The notes under the pieces were generated by a model. That model saw only the letters and a list, made by a program, of their open reading frames with translations. It was not told the origin of the DNA and searched no databases. From Paraburkholderia sp. IMGN_8 (GTDB lineage Bacteria > Pseudomonadota > Gammaproteobacteria > Burkholderiales > Burkholderiaceae), in the NCBI RefSeq assembly GCF_038050405.1, contig NZ_CP150900.1:4600178-4664177 (forward strand): DNA of 64,000 bases, given 5' to 3'. The position numbers were made by a program, and so were the translations under genes. Positions 53,971 to 63,693 of the stretch are shown piece after piece. Position 1 is the stretch's first letter. Each line of letters starts with the position of its first letter.

Positions 53971-56285
53971 GGCTGCACTCCGGGCGCCGCGGTGGAAGGC
54001 GCGGCGGGCACAGGGTTAGCCTGGACAGCACCACTCGTCGCCGACGCGGGAGCCGACGGCGGCGGCGTCATCTGCTGGCGGCGCATCTGGTCAAGATTGA
54101 ACAGGTTCATGGCGGCCGAGCCGCCCTCGGCCGGGCCGATCGGCTTCGGCGGCACCACCGGATCGTCCTTGTCCTTGATCAGGTTGTTGTCCGACTTGTA
54201 CGCGCCCTGTACGCCCTGGATGTAGTCGTAGCGGTTCGACGTCACGGCCTGCGCGGTATCGCGATCGCTGATGATCACAGGGCGCAGGAACACCATCAGG
54301 TTGGTCTTCTGGCGGGTCTTCTGTTCCGAGCGGAACAACTGGCCAAGCCACGGGATATCGCCCAGCAGCGGCACCTTGCTGTTGCTGACCTGGTAGTTGT
54401 CCTGCATCAGGCCGCCCAGCACGATGATCTCGCCGTTATCGGCGAGCACCGTCGACTGGATCGAACGCTTGGTGAACTGCGGGCCGGCCGGGTTGGTCGC
54501 CACATTGGTCGTGCCGTTCACGATCGCCGAGTCTTCCGTGTAGAGCTGCAGCTTCAGGATTCCGCCATCGGTGATCTGCGGCTTGATGTGCAGCGTCAGA
54601 CCGACGTCGACGCGGTCGAACGTATTGAACGCCGAGCTTGGGGTGGCGCTCGTGAGGTTCGAATACGAACCCGTCTGGATCGGCACGTTCGTGCCGACGA
54701 CGATCTTGGCTTCTTCGTTGTCGAGCGTGATGAGGTTAGGCGTCGACAGCACGTTCGCGTCGGCGGTCTGCGACAGCGCCTGCAGCAGCGCACCAAGTCC
54801 CTTCACGCCAAAAATGTTGTGCACCCACCCGACGTTGAGCCCCTGCTGGAGATTCTGGGTTGCGAGCGCTCCAGCGAGACCGCCGGTGGTCGCGGTCGCC
54901 GCGGCCGCCGTCAGATTGATGATGCTGTTGCCGGCGCCGGTCGCCAGATTGGTGCCGGCGAAAACCTCGTTGTTCGCGATCTGCCACTGAATGCCAAGAT
55001 TGGCGTTCGTGTTCGAGTTCAGTTCGACGATCAGCGCCTCGATATAGACCTGTGCGCGCCGCGCGTCGAGCTGGTCGATCACCGCCCGCAGGTTGCGGTA
55101 CACCGGGTCCGACGCCGTGATGATCAGCGAGTTGGTGGCAGAGTCCGCCTGGATCATGCCGCCCGGCTGATTGTCCTCGCTCTTTTCCTTGTCGCCGCCG
55201 AGCAGGCCGCCGGCTCCGGAACCGCCGCTCGCGCCATATGCTCCTCCCCCACTGCCGCCCAGCGGCGACGCCATCGAGCTGCTTCCGAGTCCGCCCGACG
55301 GCAGCGGTGGCGTACCCGCTGTACCCGTCGAACTGCTGCCAAACGAGCCGCCGCCGCTCTGGCTGAACGAACTCGCTTCGGTCGAACCGGCCGACGAGCC
55401 GGTCTCGCCGCCTTTGCCGAGCATCCCGCGCAGGGTCTTCGCGAGCTTTGTCGCGTCCGCGTTGCGCAGCGCCACGACGTGCATGTTGCCGGGCTGTCCG
55501 GTCGGCCCGTCGAGCTGCTTCGCGAGGGACTTCGCCGCGTTCAGCCGCCCGGCGTTCGATGCACGCAGCAGCAGCGAGTTGGTGCGGGGGTCGGCGGTGA
55601 CCGATACCTTCAGCGTCGTGTCGGTGCTGCCGACCGAGCCCGGATCGAGCATCTTCGTGAGCTGCTGCGCGGCGTCGATCGCGTTCGCGTTTTTCAGCGG
55701 CACGACCTGGACCTGCTGGCCCGCCGCCGTATCGACACCCGCGATGATCTGCGCGATACGCCGCACGTTGTCAGCGTAATCGGTCACGACAATCGTGTTG
55801 TTGGCGGGATAAGCCGCCACCGTATTGTTCGGCGAGATCAGCGGACGCAAAACGGGCAGCAGATTATTGGCCGATTCGTTCCTCAGCTGGAACACCTGCG
55901 TGACCACCTGGTCGCCACGCGCAACCGGCGCGTTGCCGACGTAGGTCGGCACGCCTTGCAGCTTGGCGTCGGCTTCGGGCACGACCTTCAACACGCCGTG
56001 ATCCTGCACCAGCGCGAAGCCCTGCATCCGCAAAGCAGACTGCAGGGTCTTCAGCGCCTGGTCTTCAGGCACCGCATTTTCGGACACGAGATTCAACTGA
56101 CCTTTCACGCGCGGGTCGACGATGATCGTTTTGCCGGTTGCCGCGCCGATCGCCTTGGCCACCTGATCAATGTCGGCGTTCACGAAATTGAGTGTCACCT
56201 GGGCCTGTGCTGTCTGCGCGGTGATCAATCCAGCCACCAGCAGCGCCGTTGCGACGCGACGCAATGCCATACGATTTCTTCTCAT
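53967..56285 (-). CDS. gspD: Type II secretion secretin GspD
   Basis: 772 residues from the ATG at 56285; 56270 has a better GAGAAG spacing and is an equal choice. Signal peptide (RVATALLVAGLITAQTAQAQ), N0 and N1-N3 domains, a Ser/Gly-rich insertion of about 75 residues (near FGSSSTGTAGTPPLPSGG), then the secretin core (VPIQTGSY; STVLADNGEIIVLGGL; VPLLGDIPWLGQLFRSEQ). The outer membrane pore. First gene of gspDEF. Confidence 0.96.
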   Translation of the reverse strand: MRRNRMALRRVATALLVAGLITAQTAQAQVTLNFVNADIDQVAKAIGAATGKTIIVDPRVKGQLNLVSENAVPEDQALKTLQSALRMQGFALVQDHGVLKVVPEADAKLQGVPTYVGNAPVARGDQVVTQVFQLRNESANNLLPVLRPLISPNNTVAAYPANNTIVVTDYADNVRRIAQIIAGVDTAAGQQVQVVPLKNANAIDAAQQLTKMLDPGSVGSTDTTLKVSVTADPRTNSLLLRASNAGRLNAAKSLAKQLDGPTGQPGNMHVVALRNADATKLAKTLRGMLGKGGETGSSAGSTEASSFSQSGGGSFGSSSTGTAGTPPLPSGGLGSSSMASPLGGSGGGAYGASGGSGAGGLLGGDKEKSEDNQPGGMIQADSATNSLIITASDPVYRNLRAVIDQLDARRAQVYIEALIVELNSNTNANLGIQWQIANNEVFAGTNLATGAGNSIINLTAAAATATTGGLAGALATQNLQQGLNVGWVHNIFGVKGLGALLQALSQTADANVLSTPNLITLDNEEAKIVVGTNVPIQTGSYSNLTSATPSSAFNTFDRVDVGLTLHIKPQITDGGILKLQLYTEDSAIVNGTTNVATNPAGPQFTKRSIQSTVLADNGEIIVLGGLMQDNYQVSNSKVPLLGDIPWLGQLFRSEQKTRQKTNLMVFLRPVIISDRDTAQAVTSNRYDYIQGVQGAYKSDNNLIKDKDDPVVPPKPIGPAEGGSAAMNLFNLDQMRRQQMTPPPSAPASATSGAVQANPVPAAPSTAAPGVQP

Positions 56286-56785
56286 GGAATGTGGTTTCGA
56301 TGCTGGCAGCCGCAGCCGCCGACTGTCATGCAGTGCGGACATATGAGCAAGCCGCAGCCCCCTCGGTCTGCCGGCAGGCTTCACGGGCAATCGCCGCCCC
56401 GGATGCCAGCCACTTAATGTCCAAAAGAAATGAACAGTAACAGTTTTTCATGTCGGATTTGTCACAAAACAAACAGCCCGTGCAATTACTCTAAAGAGAC
56501 TTCCGGATCGTTACGTATTTGAAAGCTTTCGCGCTTCTGTGCGCGGTGCCGCATAAGTGCTTCTTTTTTAGCTGGATTATGTCGGTTAGCCAACTTGACG
56601 CTCGATGACCTGCCGGTATGATACGAGCCGTTCAGGGTGCTAGTCGTGGTTTGACTACGCGGGTTTTCCCCCATGCCCGGCACACGCCCAACCAGGGCGG
56701 CTCAGCGGCTTGAAGCGACTGAAGTTTGGCCGACCGATTACCTTACCGAACCTTACCCTTGCGATTTGTTTAGTCGTCTTGACCG
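56286..56785. other. Divergent intergenic region between gspD and the lytic transglycosylase
   Basis: No supported gene. It is AT-richer around 56440-56600. It carries a plus-strand promoter at 56595-56622 that would give a leader of about 155 nt before the transglycosylase gene. The gspD promoter must also lie here; I could not fix it. Confidence 0.45.
56595..56622 (+). promoter_or_regulatory. Sigma-70-type promoter for the lytic transglycosylase gene
   Basis: TTGACG (56595-56600), 16-base spacer, TATGAT (56617-56622), near consensus. The transcript would start near 56629 and have a long leader before the ATG at 56786. Confidence 0.6.
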
Positions 56786-57232
56786 ATGAAGCGAACCCTC
56801 GTCACTGTCGCCGCAGGACTTGCCGTGCTGATCGCAGCAGGGTCCGCGCGCGCCGACTGCTTTGACGCGGCGGCAGGGTATCAGAAGGTCAACCCCTTGA
56901 TTCTGCGCGCGATTGCGTGGCAGGAGTCGCACAATCGGCCGGACGCGCAACATAAGAACGCAAACGGCTCGACCGACTACGGGGTCATGCAGATCAATTC
57001 GGTCCATCTGCCCACGCTCGCGCAGTACGGCATCTCGCAAGGGACGCTGATGGAGCCTTGCAAGAACGTGTATATCGCCGCATGGCATCTGCGCCGCCAG
57101 ATGAACAAGTACGGCAATACGTGGCAAGCGGTCGGAGCCTATCACTCCGAAACACCGGCGCTGCGCGATAAATACGCGCAGCAGATCGCCGCGATCCTGC
57201 GCAAGTGGAATCTGATGCCGGCTGCGCACTGA
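56786..57232 (+). CDS. Lytic transglycosylase (IpgF-like, secretion-associated)
   Basis: 148 residues. Signal peptide MKRTLVTVAAGLAVLIAAGS, then the SLT core: ILRAIAWQESHNRPDA with the catalytic Glu, ANGSTDYGVMQINSVHLP, and KNVYIAAWHLRRQM. A single domain of this size is typical of transglycosylases that open peptidoglycan for secretion or pilus machines. It is divergent from gspD, so a role with type II secretion is plausible but inferred. Confidence 0.9.
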   Translation: MKRTLVTVAAGLAVLIAAGSARADCFDAAAGYQKVNPLILRAIAWQESHNRPDAQHKNANGSTDYGVMQINSVHLPTLAQYGISQGTLMEPCKNVYIAAWHLRRQMNKYGNTWQAVGAYHSETPALRDKYAQQIAAILRKWNLMPAAH

Positions 57233-57441
57233 TCGGCAGCGGTACCGGCGCAGGCTCCCAGCCAGCGCTTGTGCCCGAAGTTGTGCAAGCTCTCCATATC
57301 GGGCCCGTCACGCGGCCACTGTCCGTTTGATGCACAATGCGGCTTCGTGCTGCTGTCGGCGCATGACCATCATTCTGGTCAGGGAGTCATCGGACCCCGC
57401 GCCCGGCACGCCTTCCAATCCTCTTGCGTTTCCGTACTGCA

Positions 57442-58758
57442 ATGAACCAGCCGCTATTGCCCGTCACCGTGCTCTCCGGTTTTCTGGGCGCCGGCAAGAC
57501 CACGCTCCTGAACCACATCCTCGCGAATCGCGCCGGTTTGCGCGTGGCCGTAATCGTCAACGATCTGGCTGCCGTCAATATCGATGCGACCCTCGTGCGC
57601 GATGCCGCCGCGCTCTCGCATGTCGAAGAGCAACTCGTCGAATTGTCGAACGGCTGCATCTGCTGCACGCTGCGCGACGACTTGCTGATCGAGGTCAAGC
57701 GCCTCGCCGGTGAAAAGCGCTTCGACGCGATCCTGATCGAGTCGACCGGCGTGGCCGAACCGATGCCGATCGCCGAAACCTTCACCTTCGTCGACGACGA
57801 CGGCATATCGCTGTCCGACGTCGCCCGGCTCGATACGATGGTGACGGTGGTCGATGCGTTCAATTTCCTGCGTGACTACGGTTCAGCCGATGCGCTCGCC
57901 GAGCGCGGCATCGCCGCCACGGAAGAAGACGATCGCACGCTGGTCGAATTGCTGATCGAGCAGATCGAATTCTGCGACGTGCTGGTGGTCAACAAGGCCG
58001 ATCTGGTCAGCGCCGACGACCTCACGCGTTTGCAACGGATCCTCGCGCGTATCAATCCGCGCGCGGTGCAAGTGGTGAGCCGCTTCGGCGCGGTGCCGCT
58101 CGCCGAAGTGCTGAACACCGGCCGCTTCGATTTCGACGAGGCGTCAAGCGCACCGGGCTGGTTGGCGTCGCTGAATCACGACCACGACCATGAGCACGGC
58201 CACGCTCACCACGGCGAAGCGGACGAATTCGGTATCGGCAACTTCATTTACCGCGCGCGGCGGCCGTTTCATCCGGAACGTCTGTGGGCGCTGCTGCATC
58301 AGGAGTGGCAGGGCGTGTTGCGCAGCAAGGGCTTTTTCTGGCTCGCGACGCGTCACGACATCGCCGGTTCGCTGTCGCAGGCGGGCGGCGCTTGCCGGCA
58401 TGGTCCGGCGGGGATGTGGTGGGCCGCCCAGGATCGCAGCGAATGGCCGGATGGCGACGACGAGCTGGCGGCCGAAATTGCCGGCGACTGGTACGGCGAC
58501 CCGGACGATCTGAGCATCGGCGACCGTCGCCAGGAACTGGTGTTGATCGGCATCGGCATCGACCCGGCCTTCTGGAAAGCGAAGTTCGACGCGTGTCTGC
58601 TGACCGATGCGGAATATGCGGCGGGACCTCAAGCGTGGCAACAGTTCGCCGACCCGTTTCCGGCATGGGGCTTCGATGAAGACGACCACGACCACGATCA
58701 TCATGATCACGACCACGACGGTCATGGCCACGGCGAGATCGTGCATCGCCACGACTGA
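57442..58758 (+). CDS. CobW/COG0523-family GTPase, probable zinc metallochaperone
   Basis: 438 residues from the ATG at 57442. G1 SGFLGAGKTTLLNHIL, metal motif LSNGCICCTLRDDLL (CxCC), NKADL. The C-terminal CobW domain follows at about 270-410. Two His/Asp clusters (NHDHDHEHGHAHHG and DDHDHDHHDHDHDGHGHG) suggest zinc binding, as in ZigA/YciC/ZNG1 proteins. Loads or redistributes zinc under limitation. No Zur box was identified. Confidence 0.9.
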   Translation: MNQPLLPVTVLSGFLGAGKTTLLNHILANRAGLRVAVIVNDLAAVNIDATLVRDAAALSHVEEQLVELSNGCICCTLRDDLLIEVKRLAGEKRFDAILIESTGVAEPMPIAETFTFVDDDGISLSDVARLDTMVTVVDAFNFLRDYGSADALAERGIAATEEDDRTLVELLIEQIEFCDVLVVNKADLVSADDLTRLQRILARINPRAVQVVSRFGAVPLAEVLNTGRFDFDEASSAPGWLASLNHDHDHEHGHAHHGEADEFGIGNFIYRARRPFHPERLWALLHQEWQGVLRSKGFFWLATRHDIAGSLSQAGGACRHGPAGMWWAAQDRSEWPDGDDELAAEIAGDWYGDPDDLSIGDRRQELVLIGIGIDPAFWKAKFDACLLTDAEYAAGPQAWQQFADPFPAWGFDEDDHDHDHHDHDHDGHGHGEIVHRHD

Positions 58759-58780
58759 GCCCGTTTCCCCAGCCAGAATG

Positions 58781-58808
58781 TTTAGCCGCGACGCCCGTCG
58801 CGGCTAAA
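58781..58808. repeat. 13-bp perfect inverted repeat
   Basis: TTTAGCCGCGACG (58781-58793), CC, CGTCGCGGCTAAA (58796-58808). It follows the GTPase gene by about 20 bases. The stem is strong but no T-run follows; it may act as a 3' end structure for this gene. Confidence 0.6.
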
Positions 58809-58828
58809 CCCAAACCGAATCGAGGACG

Positions 58829-58852
58829 AAAAAAAACCCGCCGTCGGCGGGT
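58829..58852 (-). terminator. Rho-independent terminator of hupB
   Basis: Minus strand: ACCCGCC, GAC, GGCGGGT (58852-58836) followed by a run of T to 58829. Confidence 0.88.
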
Positions 58853-58876
58853 GTCAACTGCCAGGCAGTAATCTGC

Positions 58877-59155
58877 TTAGCGCTTGTTGACTGCGTCCTT
58901 GAACGCCTTACCAGCCGTGAACTTGACGGTCTTGGCGGCCGGGATCTTGATAGTTTCGCCGGTCTTGGGGTTACGACCCGTACGTGCTGCGCGCTTGCCC
59001 GAACCGAAGCTGCCGAAGCCGATCAACTGGACCGCGTCGCCCTTCGACACAGACTTCTTGATCACTTCAAGCAACGTGTCCAGCGTTTCACCGGTTTGAG
59101 CCTTGCTGGCGCCCGTCTGACCTGCGACGGCGTCGATCAGTTCCTGTTTGTTCAT
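58877..59155 (-). CDS. hupB: DNA-binding protein HU
   Basis: 92 residues: [40 protein letters not shown] and [19 protein letters not shown], the standard HU dimer fold with the DNA-binding arm. AAGGGAA before the ATG, TATAAT 50 bases upstream and a terminator after it make a complete single-gene unit. Nucleoid architecture. Confidence 0.96.
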   Translation of the reverse strand: MNKQELIDAVAGQTGASKAQTGETLDTLLEVIKKSVSKGDAVQLIGFGSFGSGKRAARTGRNPKTGETIKIPAAKTVKFTAGKAFKDAVNKR

Positions 59156-59204
59156 TAAGGTTCCCTTCTGAGTTTAGGTTGACACGAACAGCGCGAACGC
59201 GCCG

Positions 59205-59210
59205 ATTATA
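59205..59210 (-). promoter_or_regulatory. Promoter -10 box of hupB
   Basis: TATAAT on the minus strand (59210-59205), about 50 bases upstream of the HU start. A weak TCGACG lies 16 bases further upstream as a -35. The rest of the 59156-59569 gap has no supported gene; TATGAT at 59322-59327 on the plus strand may belong to mnmC. Confidence 0.5.
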
Positions 59211-59569
59211 CGTGCGCGCGCCGCGCCGTCGAGCAGCTGCGGCTCCGGATCCCCTCCGGACAATAGCGCCGGGCAGATGACTGTCCGGCGGCCGTGCTGC
59301 CGCTCCCTTCGCGGCGCTTGCTATGATAGCGCAGCGCAAACCCAATCAGGACAAGGGTTTGGAAGATTTAACGGTTCCGGGGCCGATACAGCAGGGAAAT
59401 CGCTGTTTTTGCTGTTAGCGGGCTCGAACAAAGGGCTGAAACCCAGTATGGACGGGGCTTGGCGTTGGTTTTTGCCAACGTTCGGCGCGTCTTTTTCGCC
59501 GCCCGGCGACCTGCGCGCCCTGGTGGTAACGTAAGACCCGCTCTTCCGAGCGTCTTTTTTCCACCGCGC

Positions 59570-61537
59570 ATGACCGATCCGCTGATCCCTGCCACCCTCG
59601 CGTTTCGCGACAACGGCACTCCTTTTTCGCCCCTTTACGACGACATCTATCACAGCGCCGTCGGTGGTCTCGAACAGGCTCAATACGTTTTCCTGCGAGG
59701 CAATGCACTGCCGGACCGGTGGCAGGGACGCCGCATTTTCACGGTGCTCGAAACCGGCTTTGGCATGGGCATCAACTTCCTGACGACCTGGGCCGCGTGG
59801 CGCGCCGATCCGGCACGTTGCGAGCGGCTGCACTTCGTCTCGACCGAGAAACATCCGTTCACGCGAGCCGATTTGCGCAGCGTGTACGCCAAAACGGTTT
59901 CCGATCCTTCAATTGCCGCGCTCGCAGGCAAGCTGACCGGCGCATGGCCGATGCTCGTGCCCGGCACCCATCGGCTGGAATTCGAAGACGGCCGGGTTAC
60001 GCTGACACTCGTGTTCGGCGACGCCGCTGAAAGCTTGCCGACCTTGAGGCTGCGCGCCGATGCGTTCTACCTGGATGGCTTCGCGCCAGCCAGGAACCCG
60101 GAACTGTGGACGCCGGCAATCTTCAAGGCACTCGCGCGTCTGGCAGGCGAGGGCGCCACCTTTAGCACTTACAGCAGCGCGGGCGACATCAAACGTGCAC
60201 TGACGCAGTGCGGCTTCGAATATCGGAAGGTGGAAGGCTTCGGCTGGAAACGGGCAATGCTGGTGGGCCACTTCGCGCCGCGCTGGCGCGTGCGCCGTTA
60301 TGAGCCGCCGGCGCCGCTCGCGGTCGACGAGCGGCATGCCATTGTGATCGGCACCGGGCTCGCTGGCTGTGCGGTGATCGAGCGCCTTGCCGCGCGCGGC
60401 TGGCGCATCACGTCGCTGGAACGGCATGCATCGGTGGCGCAGGACGCGTCGGGCAACCCGGCCGGCGTATTCCATCCGATGATCTCGCGCGACGACAGCG
60501 TCGCCTCACGCATTACGCGCGCCGGTTTTCTTTACACGCTCGGACGCTGGGCCGCGCTCGAACGGCTGGGTCACCGGCCGCTACGCGGTGGCGAGGGCCT
60601 GTTGCAGATCGCCGCGAACGACGAAGAAACACGGTTGATGAGCGAGGCGCTCGCGGCATTCAACTATCCATCCGACTATGTGACACCGGTGTCGCTAGCT
60701 GAAGCACAACGCCTCGCAGGCATGCCGCTCGCGCAGAACGGCTGGCTCTTCCCGCACGGCGGCTGGATCGATCCGGCCTCGCTGTGCGCCGCGCAATGCG
60801 CAGCGGCGGGCGCGCAACTCGAACGCCGCTTCGGCGTGGACGTCGCGCGAATCGAACGGTCGGAAAATCAATGGACGGTATTCGATGCAACAGGGCACGC
60901 CGTCGCACGCGCGCCGGTGGTGATCGTCGCGAGCGCACACGATGCCGCGCGCATCGCCGGTTTGCAGCACGCGCCGACTCGCAGCATACGCGGCCAGCTG
61001 ACTTTGCTGCCGCTTGGCAGCGTGCCGCCGTTGCGCATCCCGGTGATCGGCGAAGGCTACGCGGTCCCGCTCGCTGACGGCGTCACGCTGACCGGCGCCA
61101 CCTACGATCTCGACGACCCCGACACCTCGCTGCGCGCGGACGGCCACCTGGAAAACCTGGAGCGCGTCGCGCAGATGCTGCCGGCGTTTCGCGACATGGT
61201 CGATCCGGCACGGGCGGCGTCGCTAGCCGGACGCGTCGCCTTTCGCTGCGTCACAAGCGACCGGCTGCCGATGGTCGGCAACTTCGCCGACGAGGCTGCG
61301 GCAACGCGCGATGCCCAACGTCTGCGCGGCGCATGGCCGCTCGACTTGCCGCGTACCGACGGTCTGTATGGCGCGTTCGCCTACGGTTCGCGCGGTCTGG
61401 TGTGGGCGGCGCTCGGCGCGGAGTTGATCGCATCGCAGATCGAAGGTGAACCGTGGCCGCTCGAGCGCGATCTGGCTGAAGACATCGATCCGGCGCGCTT
61501 CCTGTTGCGCGCATTGCGGCAAGGCACCTTAGGTTAA
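59570..61537 (+). CDS. mnmC: Bifunctional tRNA mnm5s2U biosynthesis protein MnmC
   Basis: 655 residues from the ATG at 59570. The N-terminal SAM methyltransferase (TVLETGFGMGINFLTTWAAW; ADAFYLDGFAPARNPELW) is followed by a FAD oxidoreductase (VIGTGLAGCAVIERLAARGW; GNPAGVFHPMISRDDS; GAFAYGSRGLVWAALGAELI). It converts cmnm5U34 to nm5U and then mnm5U, the steps after MnmE/MnmG. Length and domain order are normal. Confidence 0.95.
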   Translation: MTDPLIPATLAFRDNGTPFSPLYDDIYHSAVGGLEQAQYVFLRGNALPDRWQGRRIFTVLETGFGMGINFLTTWAAWRADPARCERLHFVSTEKHPFTRADLRSVYAKTVSDPSIAALAGKLTGAWPMLVPGTHRLEFEDGRVTLTLVFGDAAESLPTLRLRADAFYLDGFAPARNPELWTPAIFKALARLAGEGATFSTYSSAGDIKRALTQCGFEYRKVEGFGWKRAMLVGHFAPRWRVRRYEPPAPLAVDERHAIVIGTGLAGCAVIERLAARGWRITSLERHASVAQDASGNPAGVFHPMISRDDSVASRITRAGFLYTLGRWAALERLGHRPLRGGEGLLQIAANDEETRLMSEALAAFNYPSDYVTPVSLAEAQRLAGMPLAQNGWLFPHGGWIDPASLCAAQCAAAGAQLERRFGVDVARIERSENQWTVFDATGHAVARAPVVIVASAHDAARIAGLQHAPTRSIRGQLTLLPLGSVPPLRIPVIGEGYAVPLADGVTLTGATYDLDDPDTSLRADGHLENLERVAQMLPAFRDMVDPARAASLAGRVAFRCVTSDRLPMVGNFADEAAATRDAQRLRGAWPLDLPRTDGLYGAFAYGSRGLVWAALGAELIASQIEGEPWPLERDLAEDIDPARFLLRALRQGTLG

Positions 61538-61570
61538 CGGCACACCTGGCACCCGCCGCACCCGAGAAAA

Positions 61571-61596
61571 GTTATCCACCGAAACATGTGGATAAC
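61571..61596. promoter_or_regulatory. Head-to-head DnaA-box pair
   Basis: GTTATCCAC (61571-61579), 8 bases, GTGGATAAC (61588-61596), a perfect inverted repeat. The right half contains TTATCCACA on the minus strand, the consensus DnaA box; the left is TTATCCACC, one mismatch. Confidence 0.6.
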
Positions 61597-61644
61597 TGCT
61601 CGGTTTACGTGCGCAACTCATGTGGAACCGTTGTGGACGTAAAC

Positions 61645-61686
61645 GGGGTAACTTTGCCGCAGTCGGAAATCCCAAAAAGTTACCCC
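61645..61686. repeat. 11-bp inverted repeat
   Basis: GGGGTAACTTT (61645-61655) and AAAGTTACCCC (61676-61686), perfect arms with a 20-base loop, no T-run. It lies between the DnaA-box pair and the single box. Confidence 0.65.
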
Positions 61687-61766
61687 TGTATACCCGCCGC
61701 TGCCGCACACGCTGTGCATCCGGTTATGCGGCTGGCAAGCCGATGATTCGTTTCGGTAAACCAAGG

Positions 61767-61775
61767 TTATCCACA
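61767..61775 (+). promoter_or_regulatory. Consensus DnaA box
   Basis: TTATCCACA, exact consensus. It is followed by AT-rich DNA (TTGTTAACTGTTACTACGTA) at about 61790-61810. Confidence 0.5.
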
Positions 61776-62383
61776 GAAACCGAGTCACCTTGTTAACTGT
61801 TACTACGTATACATACGGTAAACCAGTAAACAGAAAGGCCGTAGCCAGATCGACGGGCATCGTCGTAGCCCAACCCAAAAAATCGGCGCAAAAAACATCT
61901 GCGCCGTTACCGCGAAAAGCCCATCTGTCGCACTCGGCGTGTACCCTGTGACGGCCCGATTGACCCGCAGAACGGTCGCTTTTTCCACCCGCCGTGAAGA
62001 TGACGTACGTTTTTACCGTTTTGCCAGCAAGATCGTGTGTTTTCGGTCGAGGCTGAAAAAGCTATGGCACAATCGCCGTTCTTCCCGCGTCGTGCCTTGC
62101 CTCAAGCGGCACACGCACCAGCGGAACGGTGCCGGTCAATCAGAATCTGATTCAGAGTCGACGGCATTCTTTTCACCGTGCCGTGCCGGTTGCTGCGGCC
62201 GCACCTCAGAATGCGCTGCGCTCCCTGCGGCTGCGGCGCATTCAGATCATCCGATCGTTAGAAACTCGCAACGCTGGTCACGCGAAGCGATCGCGACAGT
62301 GAGCGACTCACGCGCTCACCCGTTCGCCGGTGTTTGCGCCGGCTCGTGTCGCCTGCCGTTGCAGCAAAGGAGAACCCACCACG

Positions 62384-63589
62384 ATGAAGTCGGCGTTTTC
62401 GTTTTTCCCAGCTTGGCCACTCACGCCCGACGCCATTTTTTGGGCTGGTCTCGCATTGCTCGCCGCTGGTCTGTGCGGTGAACTCTGCTTTCGAGCCTGG
62501 CGTCTGCCGCGCATTTCCGGTTACGCGGTCATTGGTCTTGTGGCAGGCGCAGCCGGTTTCGGCGTGATCGACGCGGATTCCGCGAGCGACGCGCGGCCGC
62601 TGCTCGATGTCGCGCTCGGCCTATTGCTGTTCGAACTGGGTAGCCGGCTCGATCTGCGCTGGATTCGCCGCAATCCCTGGCTGATTCTGTCGAGCGTCGC
62701 CGAAGCCACACTCACTTTTGCGCTTGTCTTGCCGGTTTTGCTGTTCCTGAACGTGCCACTGATGGTGGCAACGGTGCTCGCCGCAATCGCAATGGCGACC
62801 TCGCCCGCCATGGTGATCCAGCTCAAAACCGAGTTGCGCGCCGAAGGCCAGGTCACTCAACGTTTGCTGACCTTGACCGCGCTGAACAGCATGTATGCGG
62901 TGGTGATCGAAAAGCTCGTATCGAGCTGGCTGCATCAGGAGGTTTACGGCAACGTATATGCAACGATTCTGCAGCCGCTGTATCTGCTTGCCGGCTCGCT
63001 CGTGCTGGCCTATCTGCTGGCGCGAACCTGTACGTTTTTTTATCGCCGCCTGAACATGCAGGATGAGCATTCGTTTGTCGCACTAATCGGTCTGGTGCTG
63101 CTGGCAATCGCGATTGCCCATCTGTTCAAGCTGTCGACGATTCTTGCGCTGCTGGCCGCGGGCATCATCGTGAAGAATCTTGAAGCGCGTCCGCAATTGT
63201 GGCCGCAAAATTTCGGCACGGCCGGCTGGCTGTTAACCGTGATTCTGTTCGTGCTGACGCTGACTTCGTTCGAATGGAAACATATCGCGCTCGGCGGCAT
63301 CGCGGCGCTGGGCCTGATCGTTGCGCGGTTAGTCGCCAAGCTGGTGGGCGTCATGGCGTTCGCCAAACCGAGCGGCTTGAACTGGAAGCAGGGGATGGCG
63401 CTCGGTTTGTCGTTGTCGCCGATGTCCGCGCTCGCCTATCTGCTCGTCGACGATACCTACAACCTCTATCCGAATTTCGATCCGCAATTGCGGGCCGTCG
63501 TGATGTGTTCGATTTTCGTGCTGCAGATACTCGGGCCGTGGCTCGTGTATCGCAGCCTTGCTCTGGTGGGCGAACGGCGCGAAGAATAA
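62384..63589 (+). CDS. Cation:proton antiporter (CPA2/Kef-type membrane domain)
   Basis: 401 residues from the ATG at 62384, with AAAGGAGA upstream. About 11-12 membrane segments: [74 protein letters not shown]. It lacks the C-terminal RCK/TrkA domain of KefB/KefC, so control by glutathione adducts is not evident. The ion is not known. Confidence 0.85.
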   Translation: MKSAFSFFPAWPLTPDAIFWAGLALLAAGLCGELCFRAWRLPRISGYAVIGLVAGAAGFGVIDADSASDARPLLDVALGLLLFELGSRLDLRWIRRNPWLILSSVAEATLTFALVLPVLLFLNVPLMVATVLAAIAMATSPAMVIQLKTELRAEGQVTQRLLTLTALNSMYAVVIEKLVSSWLHQEVYGNVYATILQPLYLLAGSLVLAYLLARTCTFFYRRLNMQDEHSFVALIGLVLLAIAIAHLFKLSTILALLAAGIIVKNLEARPQLWPQNFGTAGWLLTVILFVLTLTSFEWKHIALGGIAALGLIVARLVAKLVGVMAFAKPSGLNWKQGMALGLSLSPMSALAYLLVDDTYNLYPNFDPQLRAVVMCSIFVLQILGPWLVYRSLALVGERREE

Positions 63590-63693
63590 GCGCACGCCGG
63601 TTCTCCACGCCGCATACGCTTTACCCAGACTTATTCGATTCAAAAACGGCCGGGCGTCGACACACGCCCAGCCGACCAGACTTAGGGGACGCC

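Larger units (their letters stand above)
61538..62383. other. Long intergenic region with DnaA boxes and inverted repeats
   Basis: 846 bases with no convincing gene. The left half holds DnaA-box-like sites (61572-61580, 61587-61595, 61767-61775), an 11-bp inverted repeat, and repeated GGTAAACCA (61756 and 61813 areas) in AT-rich DNA. The right half is the leader of the antiporter gene. A 180-residue ORF spanning 61939-62481 has no protein-like features. Confidence 0.55.

Noticed and set aside
59156..59569. Small ORF between HU and mnmC (59277-59534)
   Set aside because: No ribosome site, low-complexity Gly/Ser translation, and it overlaps the promoter regions of both neighbours.
61561..61830. 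Chromosomal origin of replication
   Set aside because: Three DnaA boxes are too few for oriC, no dnaA/dnaN is adjacent, and the expected origin lies beyond the yidC end of the window.
61939..62481. 180-codon ORF upstream of the antiporter
   Set aside because: Arg/Ser/Cys-rich with no hydrophobic core or motif, overlaps the antiporter start in another frame, and has no ribosome site.
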